A stretch of DNA of 64,000 nucleotides, from contig WPIO01000011.1 in NCBI GenBank assembly GCA_009760855.2, positions 4,206,501 to 4,270,500 of the forward strand, written 5' to 3'. Position 1 is the first letter of the stretch, and the number at the start of each line of letters is the position of its first letter. This DNA is from Cristatella mucedo. Taxonomy: Eukaryota > Bryozoa > Phylactolaemata > Cristatellidae. Positions 47,289 to 59,600 of the stretch are shown piece by piece. The notes under the pieces were generated by a model that was not told the DNA's origin, ran no database searches, and was given only the letters and a program-made list of their open reading frames with translations. The position numbers and the translations under genes were made by a program.

Positions 47289-47810
47289 GTAAAGGAATTA
47301 TATAGTCGCCTCATTGGAAAGAGCAACGGAAATTCGCTTTGACCGTACTGCGCGAGCAGGGCATGGGTAAAATCGACATGGAGTTTAAGATATTGGAAGA
47401 AGTTGGTGCCTTCGTTAAAGAAATCGATCAAAATAGCACGACCCCAATCAGCATGGAAGACTACATGCACAGCGCCATTTCGAACATCATCTGCAATCTC
47501 GTACTCGGATCTCGATTCGAATACAAAGATCCCGTTTTCAAGTCACTTCTAGAAGCTATTTTAAACCAGACGGGCCTTGTTCGAAAAATGAGTGCCATAG
47601 CTTCGATTCCAGCGTTAACAATGCTTCCTGGCGACATTTTTGGCTATCACAGCTTTGTGTCTGAAGGTCGAGCAAAGATGGCATTTTTCCTCAATGCAAT
47701 ACGTCAGCATGAAGAGACTCTTGACATAAGCTGCCCACGCGATTTTATCGACGCATATCTCATCGAGAAAAAGACGAGAGAGCTTAACGGAAACGTGGCG
47801 TCGTTTGACG
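47289..47810 (+). pseudogene. P450 C exon 2, with in-frame TAG
   Basis: 522 nt, 3 more than A and B. TAG at 47303-47305; the rest is open (WKEQRKF through NVASFDG) and very like B. Donor g|gtgagc. Confidence 0.9.
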
Positions 47811-48272
47811 GTGAGCAACGACAGCACAGCACCGACGGCCTTAGTGCTGCAATACGAGTGGGGTAATGCAAAACATAAACTGTTTAAACGTAAGCATTTA
47901 GTGCAAGACGAATTCTTAATTTTTTTCTAGTTAAACGCAACCACCGACGTCAATGCTATGCTTTATTTAAACTCTCGCTGCGCATCTAGATCTTCCCATT
48001 CGGTGTATTATATTGTCACTAGTTGCCCGTCAACCAATGGCTCTAGGAGATTACGTTTTATCAACGGAAGTAGTGAAGATTAGGTTAAATCTTTGTGGCG
48101 CGGTTGCTGCATCAAGAATAGCTTGTTCAAGCATTCCAGCTAAATAATTTCAAAATGCAAAGAGCTATCATCTAGAATATTTTAAGATATAATTGAATTT
48201 AACACGCTATTTTAAAATTCTTAGCAGCGTTCTGTGTGCATCCTAAATAGTCATTTTTTCTTTCTGTGATAG

Positions 48273-48416
48273 ATGCAAACTGCGTTGCAAGCGTGGTGCA
48301 GCTGCTTGTCGCTGGCACCGATACAACAGCCAACACGCTTCTTTGGGCGTGGCTATTCATGATCCTACATCCGGATGTACAGAAGCGGGTACAGCACGAG
48401 ATCGACAGTTGTGTCG
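48273..48416 (+). CDS. P450 C exon 3 (mosaic)
   Basis: 144 nt. The first ~45 nt are almost identical to B and unlike A. From ~48322 to ~48413 the sequence is almost identical to A and unlike B (HPDVQKR, EIDSCVG). The intron that follows is B-like again. Confidence 0.93.
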
Positions 48417-48590
48417 GTGAGTATTTACTCTAGAATTTTGCCATTTAGTAGAAGTCTTCCACAGACAGAAATCCTTCCACGCCCATGACTGATGCTTTCC
48501 GCTAAGTGTGTTTGCTAGCTGAAGAAAGAAGTTCAGAAATTGAATTGTGAATGAACTTGAATCCATGTAGCTCTCTGAATCTCTTCACAG

Positions 48591-48884
48591 GTTCAAGATT
48601 GCCGTCTCTCAACAATAGGCCCAGTATGCACTTCACGGAAGCCGTCCTGACGGAAGTGCTGCGCCTTGGCAACACGGCAGTTTCTACTATACCCCACAAG
48701 GCCGACACTGACGTACAAATCGGCGGCCACTTTGTTCCCGAAGGCACAACTCTTGTAGCATCTCTATCGGATGTTCATCTGGATACACTGATATATAACA
48801 ATCCTCATCAGTTCAATCCACAGCGATTTTTAAACTCGAACGGAACCTTCGAGAAGCCCAAAAAGTTTATTCCTTTTGGTATCG
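48591..48884 (+). CDS. P450 C exon 4
   Basis: 294 nt with EVLR and FNPQRF (Asp to Asn in the FDP motif relative to A and B). Acceptor cttcacag, donor g|gtgagt. Confidence 0.93.
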
Positions 48885-49486
48885 GTGAGTAGCTGCGGGC
48901 CGGTTCGAGCATTTTTAGTTCTATCCAAAAATGTCTCGACGGCGGGTTTTCAAAAGAGAAGTGAGGCTTCAAATCGTGCTGCACAGTAGCATGGCTAAGC
49001 TTTGAATGTAAGCATGAACAGCATTAGTTGCATGTTGCCTGTGACCACACCCCACTGTAGCGATTTCATCATATGATGAGAAGTTGGGTAATCTTTTCTA
49101 GCTCAGCTACGAGCAATCCAGTAATGGAAGCTGGTCTGTCCTAAAGGAATGACGTTCTAGTGGCATGCCTCTATTTATTACAGACCCACTGACTGGATTC
49201 TTAAAGACTCTGCAATTACATGTATCGCTATCGCAAATGTATCCAGCAGAGCTATGGTTATGGAACAAGCTCTGTAAACAAGCCAAGTTCACACAAAAAA
49301 ACATGTTCAGCACACTTAGAGTGTGGCAAAGCTTGAGGCGGTGATATTCGATTTTGATTTTGTTGCTTCTGGAAATTGTTTTTTACTGGGTACTAAAAGT
49401 AATGCCAAAGCGAGTAGTTGAATCCTTTAGCTGTGCATTTTGGATTTTCCCGTGCGACGTTCTACCTGGATTTGTTGCTGTTTCAG

Positions 49487-49674
49487 GTCGCCGAGCTTGC
49501 CCCGGCGAGAGTCTGGCGCGAGCCGAGCTGTTCCTCTTCTTTACGAGCGTCCTGCAACGTTTCAATCTGTCAGTCCCACAAGGGTGCACTTATACGGCCG
49601 AAGGAAAAGTTAAACTTGTTCACAAGCCGCTGCCCTATCGGGTAGTACTTCAGAGACGGAGTGGGCTGGCCTAA
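49487..49674 (+). CDS. P450 C exon 5
   Basis: 188 nt with [11 protein letters not shown]; ends RRSGLA and TAA at 49672-49674. The first ~120 nt are nearly identical to B. Confidence 0.93.
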
Positions 49675-50203
49675 TATCTGCGACGGGACTACAACTTGGC
49701 CAAGAAAGTGAAATTATGTGGGATGCAGGCCTGTTTTCAAACACCGTTCCCTATTAAACTCACCGACAATAGTAAGGAGTGAATTCAATGAATCTTCATC
49801 TCTCCTAGTCTTTCAAAGTCCGCTTTCTTTTGATGGAGATCACCGTATTCACCTACAAAAATTTACACCGATGCGGTTGATGGCAATGAGCTCGAAATCG
49901 AGTCTTGGCTTTTCTATAATTCGCGACGTTTTCCGAAAAACGCGGTTTATTTTTTAGAATGTATCTTAGATGTTAGCTTGTGCATTACTTCTCTGATCGT
50001 ACGAACATATTTGTGGAAATGAGTACTTTTTTACAGTCTGAATGCTGTTACGAACGGGTTGTAGCCGCATCTAGACAGAACCCAATTGCTAAAAATGCAA
50101 CTCTGTTGAAGATGCTAGTCTTTTCATGCGTGCGAATGAAGCTGGTAGAGTTGTCACATCGAAGCGACTAGCGTGTCGCACATGCTAATGCGCGATACAC
50201 GCC
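49675..50203 (+). other. 3' flank of gene C
   Basis: It aligns with the flank of A (8576-9090): 'atctctcctagtctttcaaa' and 'ctggtagagtt' blocks. A candidate poly(A) signal ATTAAA lies at 49753-49758. Confidence 0.65.
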
Positions 50204-50582
50204 AGCTTATCGCACGACCATTTTCTAACCATTCTAATTCAGGAAACGCTAAAAATCTAGAGCACTTGAATAATCCAACCGCTTCGACGAACCACGCGGT
50301 TAGGCCACCCTTGGCCAGGATAATAAAAGAATTAGTAACAAAACCGTCTGCGGTAGACTTAAAAAATTCCTATGTCGTCGCCTTGCTTGCTCTGACAAAA
50401 GCTATCATCGGAAATTTCATGACGCTTTCTTTGCAGCCCTTACAGTAGCCATCTTTCTTCTGTCTTCATCACCAACATTCGTCACGTTGTCGAGCTGGTC
50501 TTCCATGCGTCTTCTAAATCCACGGCTTGTCAGACGCTCTGGACATTTATACTTGGCATGGTTGAAGAAAAGTGAGAACTTT
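50204..50582 (+). repeat. 379-bp perfect direct repeat, left copy
   Basis: Identical base for base to 50772-51150. In gene A the sequence runs from 'gatacacgccagc' straight into 'gccgacggcagcagagc', as it does here only after this copy is removed. The left copy is therefore the extra one. Confidence 0.97.
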
Positions 50583-50771
50583 GCCGACGGCAGCAGAGCA
50601 CGGTAGCAATCAAGAGCAACCAAACCTCATTACGACAATTTAGTGCCGTTAATGGAGACCCGCATATTCCATAGCCACAGAGAGTGACGTGCAAATTGCA
50701 CCAGCCATACAATTCGCTTCGACGCCGCAAGTAAAAGTGACTCGACGTGACTTAAATTTTGTCTAAGCCAT

Positions 50772-51150
50772 AGCTTATCGCACGACCATTTTCTAACCAT
50801 TCTAATTCAGGAAACGCTAAAAATCTAGAGCACTTGAATAATCCAACCGCTTCGACGAACCACGCGGTTAGGCCACCCTTGGCCAGGATAATAAAAGAAT
50901 TAGTAACAAAACCGTCTGCGGTAGACTTAAAAAATTCCTATGTCGTCGCCTTGCTTGCTCTGACAAAAGCTATCATCGGAAATTTCATGACGCTTTCTTT
51001 GCAGCCCTTACAGTAGCCATCTTTCTTCTGTCTTCATCACCAACATTCGTCACGTTGTCGAGCTGGTCTTCCATGCGTCTTCTAAATCCACGGCTTGTCA
51101 GACGCTCTGGACATTTATACTTGGCATGGTTGAAGAAAAGTGAGAACTTT
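50772..51150 (+). repeat. 379-bp perfect direct repeat, right (native) copy
   Basis: It sits in the order seen downstream of A and B (after the 'gacggcagcagagcac' and 'tgactcgacgt' blocks). It begins 568 bp after the left copy begins. Confidence 0.97.
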
Positions 51151-51174
51151 TGGGTGCGGCTCTATCATAGCAGA

Positions 51175-52480
51175 TCATTAAATAATATTATACTTGCGTT
51201 GCCGCCTGAGAGAGTTGATCTCTTTCTAAGCATGTTACATACGCTGAAAAGGAAGCATGTCAATTGCTTATAGATAAAATGCACAGTTTCAGCATGCAAA
51301 AGCAAATACAGGGCAATTCACGCGGACCCGGTCAGTTCGGTGAGAAACAGGTGCGCTTAAGTTTCTGTCTACGTATCACAAAGGTGACAGGTGACTATGT
51401 TAATTCTGTCACAAATGAGCTACACGCTTTAAGACCGTAGGAACTAAAAGGCGTGGTCTCTAAAAGATTCAGGTTTGGTTAGAGGCATAGCTAAGCTTAT
51501 GTAAATTGCCTAGAAAGAGATTAAGTTCTCTGTGGGTGCCTGACAAACATATTATTTTTATCATTAAGCGACTTTTGTTTTGGGAGCGGGTAATAAGATG
51601 TCTAGCTTGATTCAAAAGTATTTCGGTTAAGCCAACTGGAACAAGGAAATTAAAGGACCCAAACGTAAGTGACAAAACCTTGAGGTCAATACACTTAATG
51701 GATCTCTAGCTTGGTGCAAAATCTTGATGTGGATCGATTGCAAATATGTTTGAAGTGTTCTGACGTGACAATTTCGATTTTAGCCACAGAGAGGCTTGAG
51801 CGTTGAGACAGACAGCGGGAGAGTTTTCACCTAACCGAACGCGCCTTATTGCAAACGCCGTAAGACTTGAGAGCCGCAAGTTGCAGGAGTCGAGACAAGT
51901 TTTAATAACGAAAGCTTGGAAAATTTTGCATGAAGTGACCTTGTCTAAGAAAGCAGGAATTCTTGAGATATTGTGGGCTGTATGAAAGCAGACTTGATTT
52001 TGGAGCAGATTCGGTCGCCGAGCAAAAGTTCACTTTGGTACAAGATGCCGTACAAGGTTGCGTGCAGATGCTCCGGGAGATCTGCTTACCGCACCAATTT
52101 TGCGGGTTAGGTATTATAATTACTCTGCAACATTATGGTATTCCGTAACTAAGAGGACGATTCTAAATAACCATTCAATTAAAGAAAATGTACTGCCCTT
52201 CAACAGCGAATGTAAGCGATACATACTGATATGGATTTGAGAGATCGACGATCCGGAATGTAGAGAGTGATCAAAGCACAGGTACGGCTACCTGTCATTT
52301 GCGTGGACATGGACGCCTATACGGTGCTCGGCAGTTGCATCAGTAAGAGGTAAAGTATAGATGGTGAAAAGAAGACACAGAAAACCATCTCAGAATTGAA
52401 AGTGCAGTGAACAACTTTTTACTCTAAATCAGACCAGGAGTTCCAAGCCGATCGTAGGATTGTCTGAAAGCAAATTGGCT
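51175..52480 (-). mobile_element. LINE-T, old decayed copy
   Basis: Minus-strand LINE-T order with heavy decay: tail at 51185-51240, 'aagtgacaaaaccttgaggt' at ~51667, 'gagttgcaggagtcgagaca'-type block at ~51880, the 'gtacggctacctgtcatttg' block (DDTQLY) at ~52280, and 'taaagtatagatggtgaaaa' at ~52350. A plus-strand LINE-T tail relic (51490-51560, 'ttgcctagaaagagattaag') is nested in it. Confidence 0.7.
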
Positions 52481-53269
52481 TACATCTAGGGGTGGGAAAA
52501 CCTACGAACTCTATTCACCAACAATTTCAAAATACAAAGCAGCGGGAGGCCGCCTGTCGCGGAATCTTATCCCAAAAAGGACTCTTTTTTCCTCGAGCAG
52601 AAACGACCCCCGCCCCGCCCCATAATTCCGGCGCAGTACTCTACGGATAGAGCGACCAAGAGTTGCTACTCTTCGTTGAGGCCTTCGCCGCGGGACTAGG
52701 AAGCCTCGCCTTAAAAAGTGCTCTGGCTCGAGCCGAATCCCTGTGTACTGCGTGAGTTAATGTGCATGTTTGTCGTTTAGAAAACGTCGGTGCCAATCGC
52801 AAGCCTGCTGCGGTGCTGCGAATGGCGAGCGAATACACTGCACGATGACCTCGCTCGTCGTGGCAAGTAGGAGAAGCCACCGCGAGCTATCCGCGACCGC
52901 GTCCTTGGCAGCAAGGAAATGGCTGCGTAACTAAATGTCGTAAGTAACGTAGCTGAGCGAATGAAGTAAAAGAAAAACTAGCAATAATAACAATAGTTGT
53001 TATAATTATAGGCATTTTTTATTATATTTTTCATTTGAGGAGAACGGAACCTAAATTCAGGCACTTTACGGCTCGCTTCGAGAGAATCAGTAACGAAGAG
53101 TTAATAATAAGCCAAGGTTTCATGTTTAGGCAGGTATGAAAAAGCGCCAAAATATCAAGCTTAGAATATATAATTATATACAAAAACGCACTCGAAGGCA
53201 CTCATAGACGCTGATTAGTAGGGCCCCTGGTTAGTAACTTGCACTGACTTAAGTATAGGTAAGCCCAGA
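52481..53269. other. Unassigned sequence with a GC-rich block
   Basis: 52590-52920 is distinctly GC- and CpG-rich. The minus-strand frame 52641-52880 has no recognised domain. The remainder is AT-rich. Confidence 0.4.
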
Positions 53270-55735
53270 TAGATTCCTCCTCGTGCTAGAGACCGGTCTT
53301 GGACGGCTCGGAGCGCGGTGTGGTGGGTCGTTAAATTAAATTTATTTAATTAAATACTAGCTGATTTAAAGACTCTTTTTTATAGCGACAGAAGAGCCTT
53401 TAAGGCTATTCCCACCGCTTGCAGTGGCGATAAAAGATCGCCCGCCGCAGTATTAGAACCAACGACTTTGGGACCGAGGTCGTGAACAGCATCCGCCTTA
53501 CCTAGTGAGCCATCACGGTTACCCAGCTTTTTCACAACACCTTCGGGTATTTCGCTGATATCTTCACTGCGACTGCCCATGAGCTATCTTCGGATATGTT
53601 ACTCAATACAAGATCTGCTTAGCATTAGATGCGATTTTGCCATTAGTTTATACGTACCCGTTGGCTGGCCTCCTTCGGCGGGTAAGAAAGAGCCTCCATT
53701 CACTGTGCGTTCGCCCTATGAACTGCTCGGCTATCAAAGCAACGAGCCGTAATTTTAAAGCGCTGTTTAGCACTCACTGCGGTGGTAGCTCACTCGCCGT
53801 GCCTCAGCATGTTGCGAAAAGTCTACCATCGGCCGTCACCTAGGCTAGCAGATTCGTAGGGTCGGCGTCTGCCGGCCTGGCTACGTGCCTCCTGGCACAC
53901 AAGCCACTTAATCGGCGTCGCGCAGTTATTGGATGGCCTTTTAAATTCCGCGTGTTAAATTTCACCAAAAACTAAAAACGATGGGGTTAATTATCCGCGA
54001 TCGGGCTGTCCAGGAGAAGCTATATGGATTTCTGTAGACTGAGACGTGGATCACGTATTGCTCTGGTGGCTGTGAGTCTGCGACCACCCCACCCGGTTCT
54101 CACTCTTTCAGTCCGTGCGATCTGACAAATTGAAACACGAGGCTGCTATTGTTGTTCTTGAATCATTTGGCTATAGGACTGGCGGCTTATTTCTCATGGT
54201 TCATCGCTCGAATCGGTGGCTATCAGGTCCTCTCAAAAACGGTACCTCTCGCAAGTGTGATTTACCGATCTCCCTCTGGCTGTCCAATCTTATTTATGGA
54301 GGAGTTTTTCAGAATTCCTCACTAGAATATGTGCATTTGAAAGGCCGGTATCGATTGTAGTAGACTTCAAAATTCACGCTGACAACCAGAGCAGCAGCCA
54401 ACGTCGCTCATTTTTTGACTGTCCGGAGAGCTTTGGTTTTATCCAACACGTTAGTCATACCACTCACGTCGGTGCCCATATCCTGGATCTTGTTATTGCA
54501 AAGGATATCCTCCACTGATCTTGCTGTTTGCTTGGTGACCTTGGATGATTGCTTAGTCTTTTTAATGTCCCTGTTCCGTTTTATATGCAGGTTAAAGTCA
54601 AGTTTGTTCAGAAACGCAACTTACAAAGCATCAACCCAGAAAAAGTTTCGAATTTTGTTTGCGATGAGGTCTTCTTTATCAGCACGTAGATTCGACCCCC
54701 AGCCTCGATACCTTTGCTGATGCAGTGAACATGAAACTTATGAGTGCCCTTGACGAGCCTGCTTCCTTATATCCCGTTCGCATACAAAGTCGCGGAGATT
54801 TCTTTCAAGTTACGAAAAACTTTAAAATGTGTGCATGTTAAGCGCAGACTAGAACGCCGGTTGAAGAAGCCTGGGCCTGATAACGATATAGCCAATTTCA
54901 ACGACTTCCTTCGAGTCCGAGCGGATGCTTAGACAAGCCAGGGCTTCTTTTTTCAGTCAAAAACTGAATTACTGCCAGTCGGATTCAAGACAAATTAAAA
55001 GACGGCGAACAATTTTCTTGCCAGTTTTGCGAGATCTCACTTTCCATGTATTAACAGCTCAGCTGACAAGTTTTCAACCCTATTCACTGAAAGTTTGCCT
55101 GCATTCGTGCCTCCATAAACCGCCTTCGGATAAAGAAACTATTGGGTTGGAGCCTCTGACCTTTCGTTGAGAGATTTTCTGAGGTTTAATGATGCGATAG
55201 GACTCCCGTAATACAGTCTAGTAGAAAGAGCTAGTCTCATCTACTGAATTCCTGCTACCATATTACACGGTTCTGATATCCTGATTCCCTCTATGGTCTG
55301 CTCACTGGCACACAAACCTAGGACAGCCATAGCTGAGATTTGTAATTCTTTTCCCTAAAATAGTGTTGTACCCAAGTCCTTCTAAGCGGCCATTGTTAGA
55401 CCGATACATCAAAAGCCTATATTACATTCAGAGGTCCTAGCAAACTATCGCTCAGTTTCCCTTCTTCCTTTTTTATCAAAGACTCTTGAAAGGATTGTCG
55501 TTAAGCAGCTTGTGGAAGAAATTGGAAAAAATAAATTATCAGAAAATGTTTAGTCGCGATTCAAGCTACACCGCTCAACTGAAACGGTTCTCCTCTGTGT
55601 GATCAATGATATCATATGCAGTAGCGATAACAGAACCTGTCATCAAACTAGCGTCACTAGATCAAGTAGCTGCCTTCGATGCTGTAGATCACGATATCAC
55701 CTCTCGAGCTTTACCGTCTGAGTACGACAAGGCGA
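53270..55735 (+). mobile_element. LINE-P copy 5, decayed and interrupted by a SINE
   Basis: The 5' UTR starts at ~53285 ('gctagagaccggtcttgg'), is broken by AT-rich sequence and a SINE-A (53325-53524), and resumes at 53525. Endonuclease blocks lie at ~54020-54560 and RT blocks at ~55440 (LANYRSVSLLPFLSK) and ~55670 (AAFDAVDHD). It ends before the palm at ~55735. More diverged than copies 1 and 6. Confidence 0.85.
53357..53524 (-). mobile_element. SINE-A copy 5, inside LINE-P copy 5
   Basis: On the minus strand: the A-box-like 'gatggctcactaggtaagg', B-box-like 'gttggttctaatac', body 'gcaagcggtgggaatagcc', 'tctgtcgctataaaaaagag' and 'aaatcagctag'. It is full-length. Confidence 0.9.
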
Positions 55736-56657
55736 GATAATACGAGTTGTCACCTTCAACAAAGATATATAATTTATACGTCTGCTTGAATCAGGCATCA
55801 TGGCATGGTAGCAGTCTATCTTCTCATGGTAATAGTCTAACTTCTTAAAGAACTTTAAAGAACCGGGTTTTTCAAGAGGAGAGCACAGAACTTCAGTATT
55901 TGTTTTTCAGTACTTCGAAGTTCCCAACGGGAGGGCCCTGCTTGACGCTTTCGGCCAATATGAACTACTCAAAAAACCAAGTACTCTAAGCGTCACAGGT
56001 ACGATTTTGAAAGCTGTTTGGTGTTACTTATTTGATGATGAAATAAATCTACTGAACAACTTCTTTCGATTGGTTCAAATAGCAACCGGACTCCGTCTCT
56101 AACAGAAGCACTAGCACAGACGCTCACTTTCTAATAGGGCACTCACTTTCTAATCCCAGAAAATACAATCACCTTATTGCTAGGCTGGTGCAGTTCTTAG
56201 CTTAATTTTTTGGCCGTAAGTGTTTGCTGTGCAGTATACCATTGTACAGACCGTATCACATCATCACTTATGTTTCTCCGCCATCCAGGGCCTGCTAATT
56301 GTCCTTATCATTGATAACGGATCAAGATTTCGTTCGGCGGGCTTTTCTGCTATCATGCGATCATCACATAGGTCACGCCGCATTGCGTCTGCTCGGCACC
56401 GTCCCTAGAATACTGGGTTGTTCAAGCGGTATGTCCAAAATCTCAAGCGCTCGTATGCATCACCTAGTGGAACAGTACAATTTCATATCAAAGCCAGTTT
56501 ATGGTCGGTTGCCGATTGGTTGCCGATTGATTTACGGTAGGTTGCCTTTTTGATCGATCTATCAACAGTTTATGGCGTAGTGGCATTTATTGCGCTAAGG
56601 ATTTATGAGGGAACGCACGACAATAACCATGAGGCGTTCGGGTGGAAGTTCCGCATT
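55736..56657. other. Unassigned sequence; part matches the far 3' flank of gene A
   Basis: 56000-56110 aligns with 10690-10800. No coding features are recognised. The frame 56299-56553 has no known domain. Confidence 0.4.
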
Positions 56658-59600
56658 GGGCACCTGGGCCGAGGCGCCCGTTCCCAGTCGGAAGCCGTCG
56701 AAGCCGGTCTGTGCATGAAGAGCCGCTGGAAGGCGACACGAAATGCATTTCGATTTTTGCTTGCGACTAAGCTTAGCGGCGCGGTCTTCAAGATTCTTAT
56801 GAAAAAAAAATCGCAAGTGGCGACAAATGAAGTCACTACCTCCCCGCGCAAAAGAGCGGCATCGGGCGACTCCTTGCCTCGTGTGGACCTTTACATGATT
56901 TCTCCGCAATACCTTCGGGTATCCGCTGCTATCTTCGCTGTGACTATTTATGACCTGTCCTCGGATGTGCTACACAAAACAGGACCTGCTTAGCATAAGG
57001 TGCAATGTCGCCATTAGTCGATACCTACCGACGGGCCTTCTTCGGTGGGTCAATGAGAACCTTCCTGCATCCTTCGTTCGCCCTATCAACAGCTCGGCTA
57101 TCAAACCCACGACCCGTAAGTTTAAAGTGCTGAATAGTACTTGATGAGATAGTAGCCCACCTGCCGTAGCCCAGCACGTTGTGAAACGTCGACCGGCGGC
57201 CGTTACTAAGGTTCAATTCACATTCGAAGGGCCCGCGTCCGCCGGGCCGGATACACGCCGACGCGAATACAAGCCACTTCATCGCCGTCGCCCAGTTGTT
57301 GGACAGCCTCTTAAATTCCACCTACTAAATGTCCGCTCGCTAGAAACCAGGGGGTTACTTATCAGCAATCAGATGGTCGAGGAGAAGCTAGATACATTTC
57401 TGCTTACCGAAACCTGGATGACGCCTTGCTCCAGTAGCTGCATTTGCGAGACCACCCCACCCGGGTTCTCATTCTATCAGTCCATGCGTTCTGAGAAGGT
57501 TTGGTGGCGGGGTTGCAAATGTTGTTCGTGAATAGTTTGGCTATAAAATGTGCAGTTTCTCGCATGGGTTATCGTTTGAATCGGTCGCTATCAGGTCTTC
57601 ATCAAAGACAATGCCTCTCACTGTTGTGATATACCGGCCTCCTTCTGACTGTCTAAACTTGTTTATAGAGGAGTTTTCAGAGTTCCTCGCTAAATATTTG
57701 TTTGTGACAGGCCGTTACTGATTTTAGGAGACTTCGATATTCACGTTGACAACCCTAGCAACAGCCAGGTCCGCTCATTTCTTGACTGTCTGGAGAATTT
57801 TGGTTTGGCCCAACACGTTAATCATAGCACCCACGTCGGTGGCCACATTCTAGATCTCGCGATCACTAAGGATGTCCTCCCCACTGACTTTGTGGTGTGC
57901 CCATTGACCCTCTCAGATCATTTTTCGGTCTCGTTTACTGCTCCTGCTCCCTCGTACGTACAGGGCAATGTCGAATTTGCCAAACGACGTAACTTACAAA
58001 GCATTGACGTGGAAAAGTTTTTGAAATCTGTTTGTGATGCAGGTCTTCTTGATCTGCATTCAGACTCAACCGGCAGCCTCGATACCCTCACTGATGCAAT
58101 GAACATGACACTCAGGAGTGCTCTTGACAAGCATGCTCCCGTTCGCTCTATCCGTGTTCAACGTCGTAGAGATTCCTTTCAATTTACAAAAAACTCCTTA
58201 AGATGCGCCGGGTTAAGCGCAGGCTGGAACGTCGTTACGAGAAATCGGGGTCTGAGGCAGATCTAGTCAATTTTAAAGACTTCCTTCGAGTTTACACCCG
58301 AAAGCTTAAAAAAACCAGGGCTTCTTTTTCCATTAGAAAGCTGAATTCCTGCCAGTCGGACACTAAACAGATTTATAAGACAGTAAACCATTTACTGGCC
58401 AAGGCTGCGAGGTCTAACTCCCCAGATATTAAGGGCTCAGCCGAAAAGTTTTCAGCCATTTTTATTGAAACAATTGTGCACATTCGTGCCTCCATGAAGC
58501 CTCCTCCTACTAAAGCAACTGCAATATCACAACCTGTGACCTTTCTTACAAAGTTTTCCATGCTTTCTGCTTGCGATGTGGCTGCCTTAATAAGGTCTAG
58601 CAAAAAGAGCTCTCTCCTAAAGACCGTATACCATCATATCTGTGATCTTTACTGGCAGACCAACTTAGCCGTTCCATAACCGAGATTGTTAATGCTTCTT
58701 CGGAAAAAGAGGTCATCCCCAAGTCCTTCAAATTGGTAATCGCTAGATCCATACTAAAAAAGCCTGGATCAGATACAGAGGTTCTTGAAAACTATTGTCC
58801 AGTTTCTTCTTCCTTCCTTTCATGTCAAAGATTCTTGAAAAAACTGTTGCTAAGCAGCTGGTTGAACATATCCACAAAAAAATAAAATATCTGATTCATT
58901 TCAATCAGGGTTCAAAAGTCAGCACTACATTGAAACTGCTCTCCTCCGTGTTAACAATGACATTCTACGTGGCAACGATGACGGGAATGTCACTGCCCTA
59001 GCTCTGCTAGATCTATTAGCTGCCTTCGACACCGGAGATCACGATGTTCTACTTGAACGATTGAGAGAAACGATAGGTCTGGCAGACGAAGCAATAGTGT
59101 GGTTTAAATAGTACCTGTCTGATCGTGTCCTATCCGTGCCCTGTGTGGGTCAGGTCTTACACACGAGACAGTTCACCTGTGGAGTCCCTCAAGGGCCTGT
59201 ACTCGGTCCCTTTTCTCCATTGCTGTTCTCCATTTATACTCAACCTCTGAGGAAGTGATTAAGGCCCATGGAATAATATATCACTTTTATGCTGACGATA
59301 CTCAGTTGTATTTGTCATTTAAACCGTCGGAATCTACTGCATCAACTGAGAAACTGAATGCTTGCATTGCCGACATTCGATCCTGGATGTCGGAAAACTT
59401 CTTGAAACTAATTGACGATAAAATCGAACTGCTGCTCATAGGACACCCTAAGCGTGCAGGTGGGTTAAAAAGCTTTGCTCTTTCAATAAGGGATGCTGTC
59501 GTGTGACCATTACCACGTGCTCGAAACTTAGGTGTCGTTTTCGACAGCTGCCTAACTTTTAAAAGCTTCATTCAGAAGGCTGCTTCTACTGCTAGCCATC

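Larger units (their letters stand above)
43854..49674 (+). pseudogene. Cytochrome P450 (CYP2 clan), copy C, with a premature stop in exon 2
   Basis: Exons 43854-44190, 47289-47810, 48273-48416, 48591-48884 and 49487-49674 match B in number, phase and splice sites. All motifs (PRGP hinge, [29 protein letters not shown]) are present. Exon 2 differs at its start: after K-G-I-I comes TAG at 47303-47305, with 3 extra bases relative to A and B. The product would end after about 117 residues, before the active site. Everything downstream is open, so the lesion is young, a null allele, or an assembly error. Moving the acceptor to 47305 shifts the frame. Skipping exon 2 (522 nt) would keep the frame but remove helices C-G. 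Confidence 0.85.

Noticed and set aside
47303-47306. Alternative acceptor 'tatag' rescuing exon 2 of P450 C
   Set aside because: Joining exon 1 (phase 1) there shifts the frame and meets a stop after about 20 codons.
50204-51150. CRISPR-like or LTR interpretation of the 379-bp direct repeat
   Set aside because: There are only two copies with no spacer series, no retroviral coding sequence between them, and no TG..CA ends.
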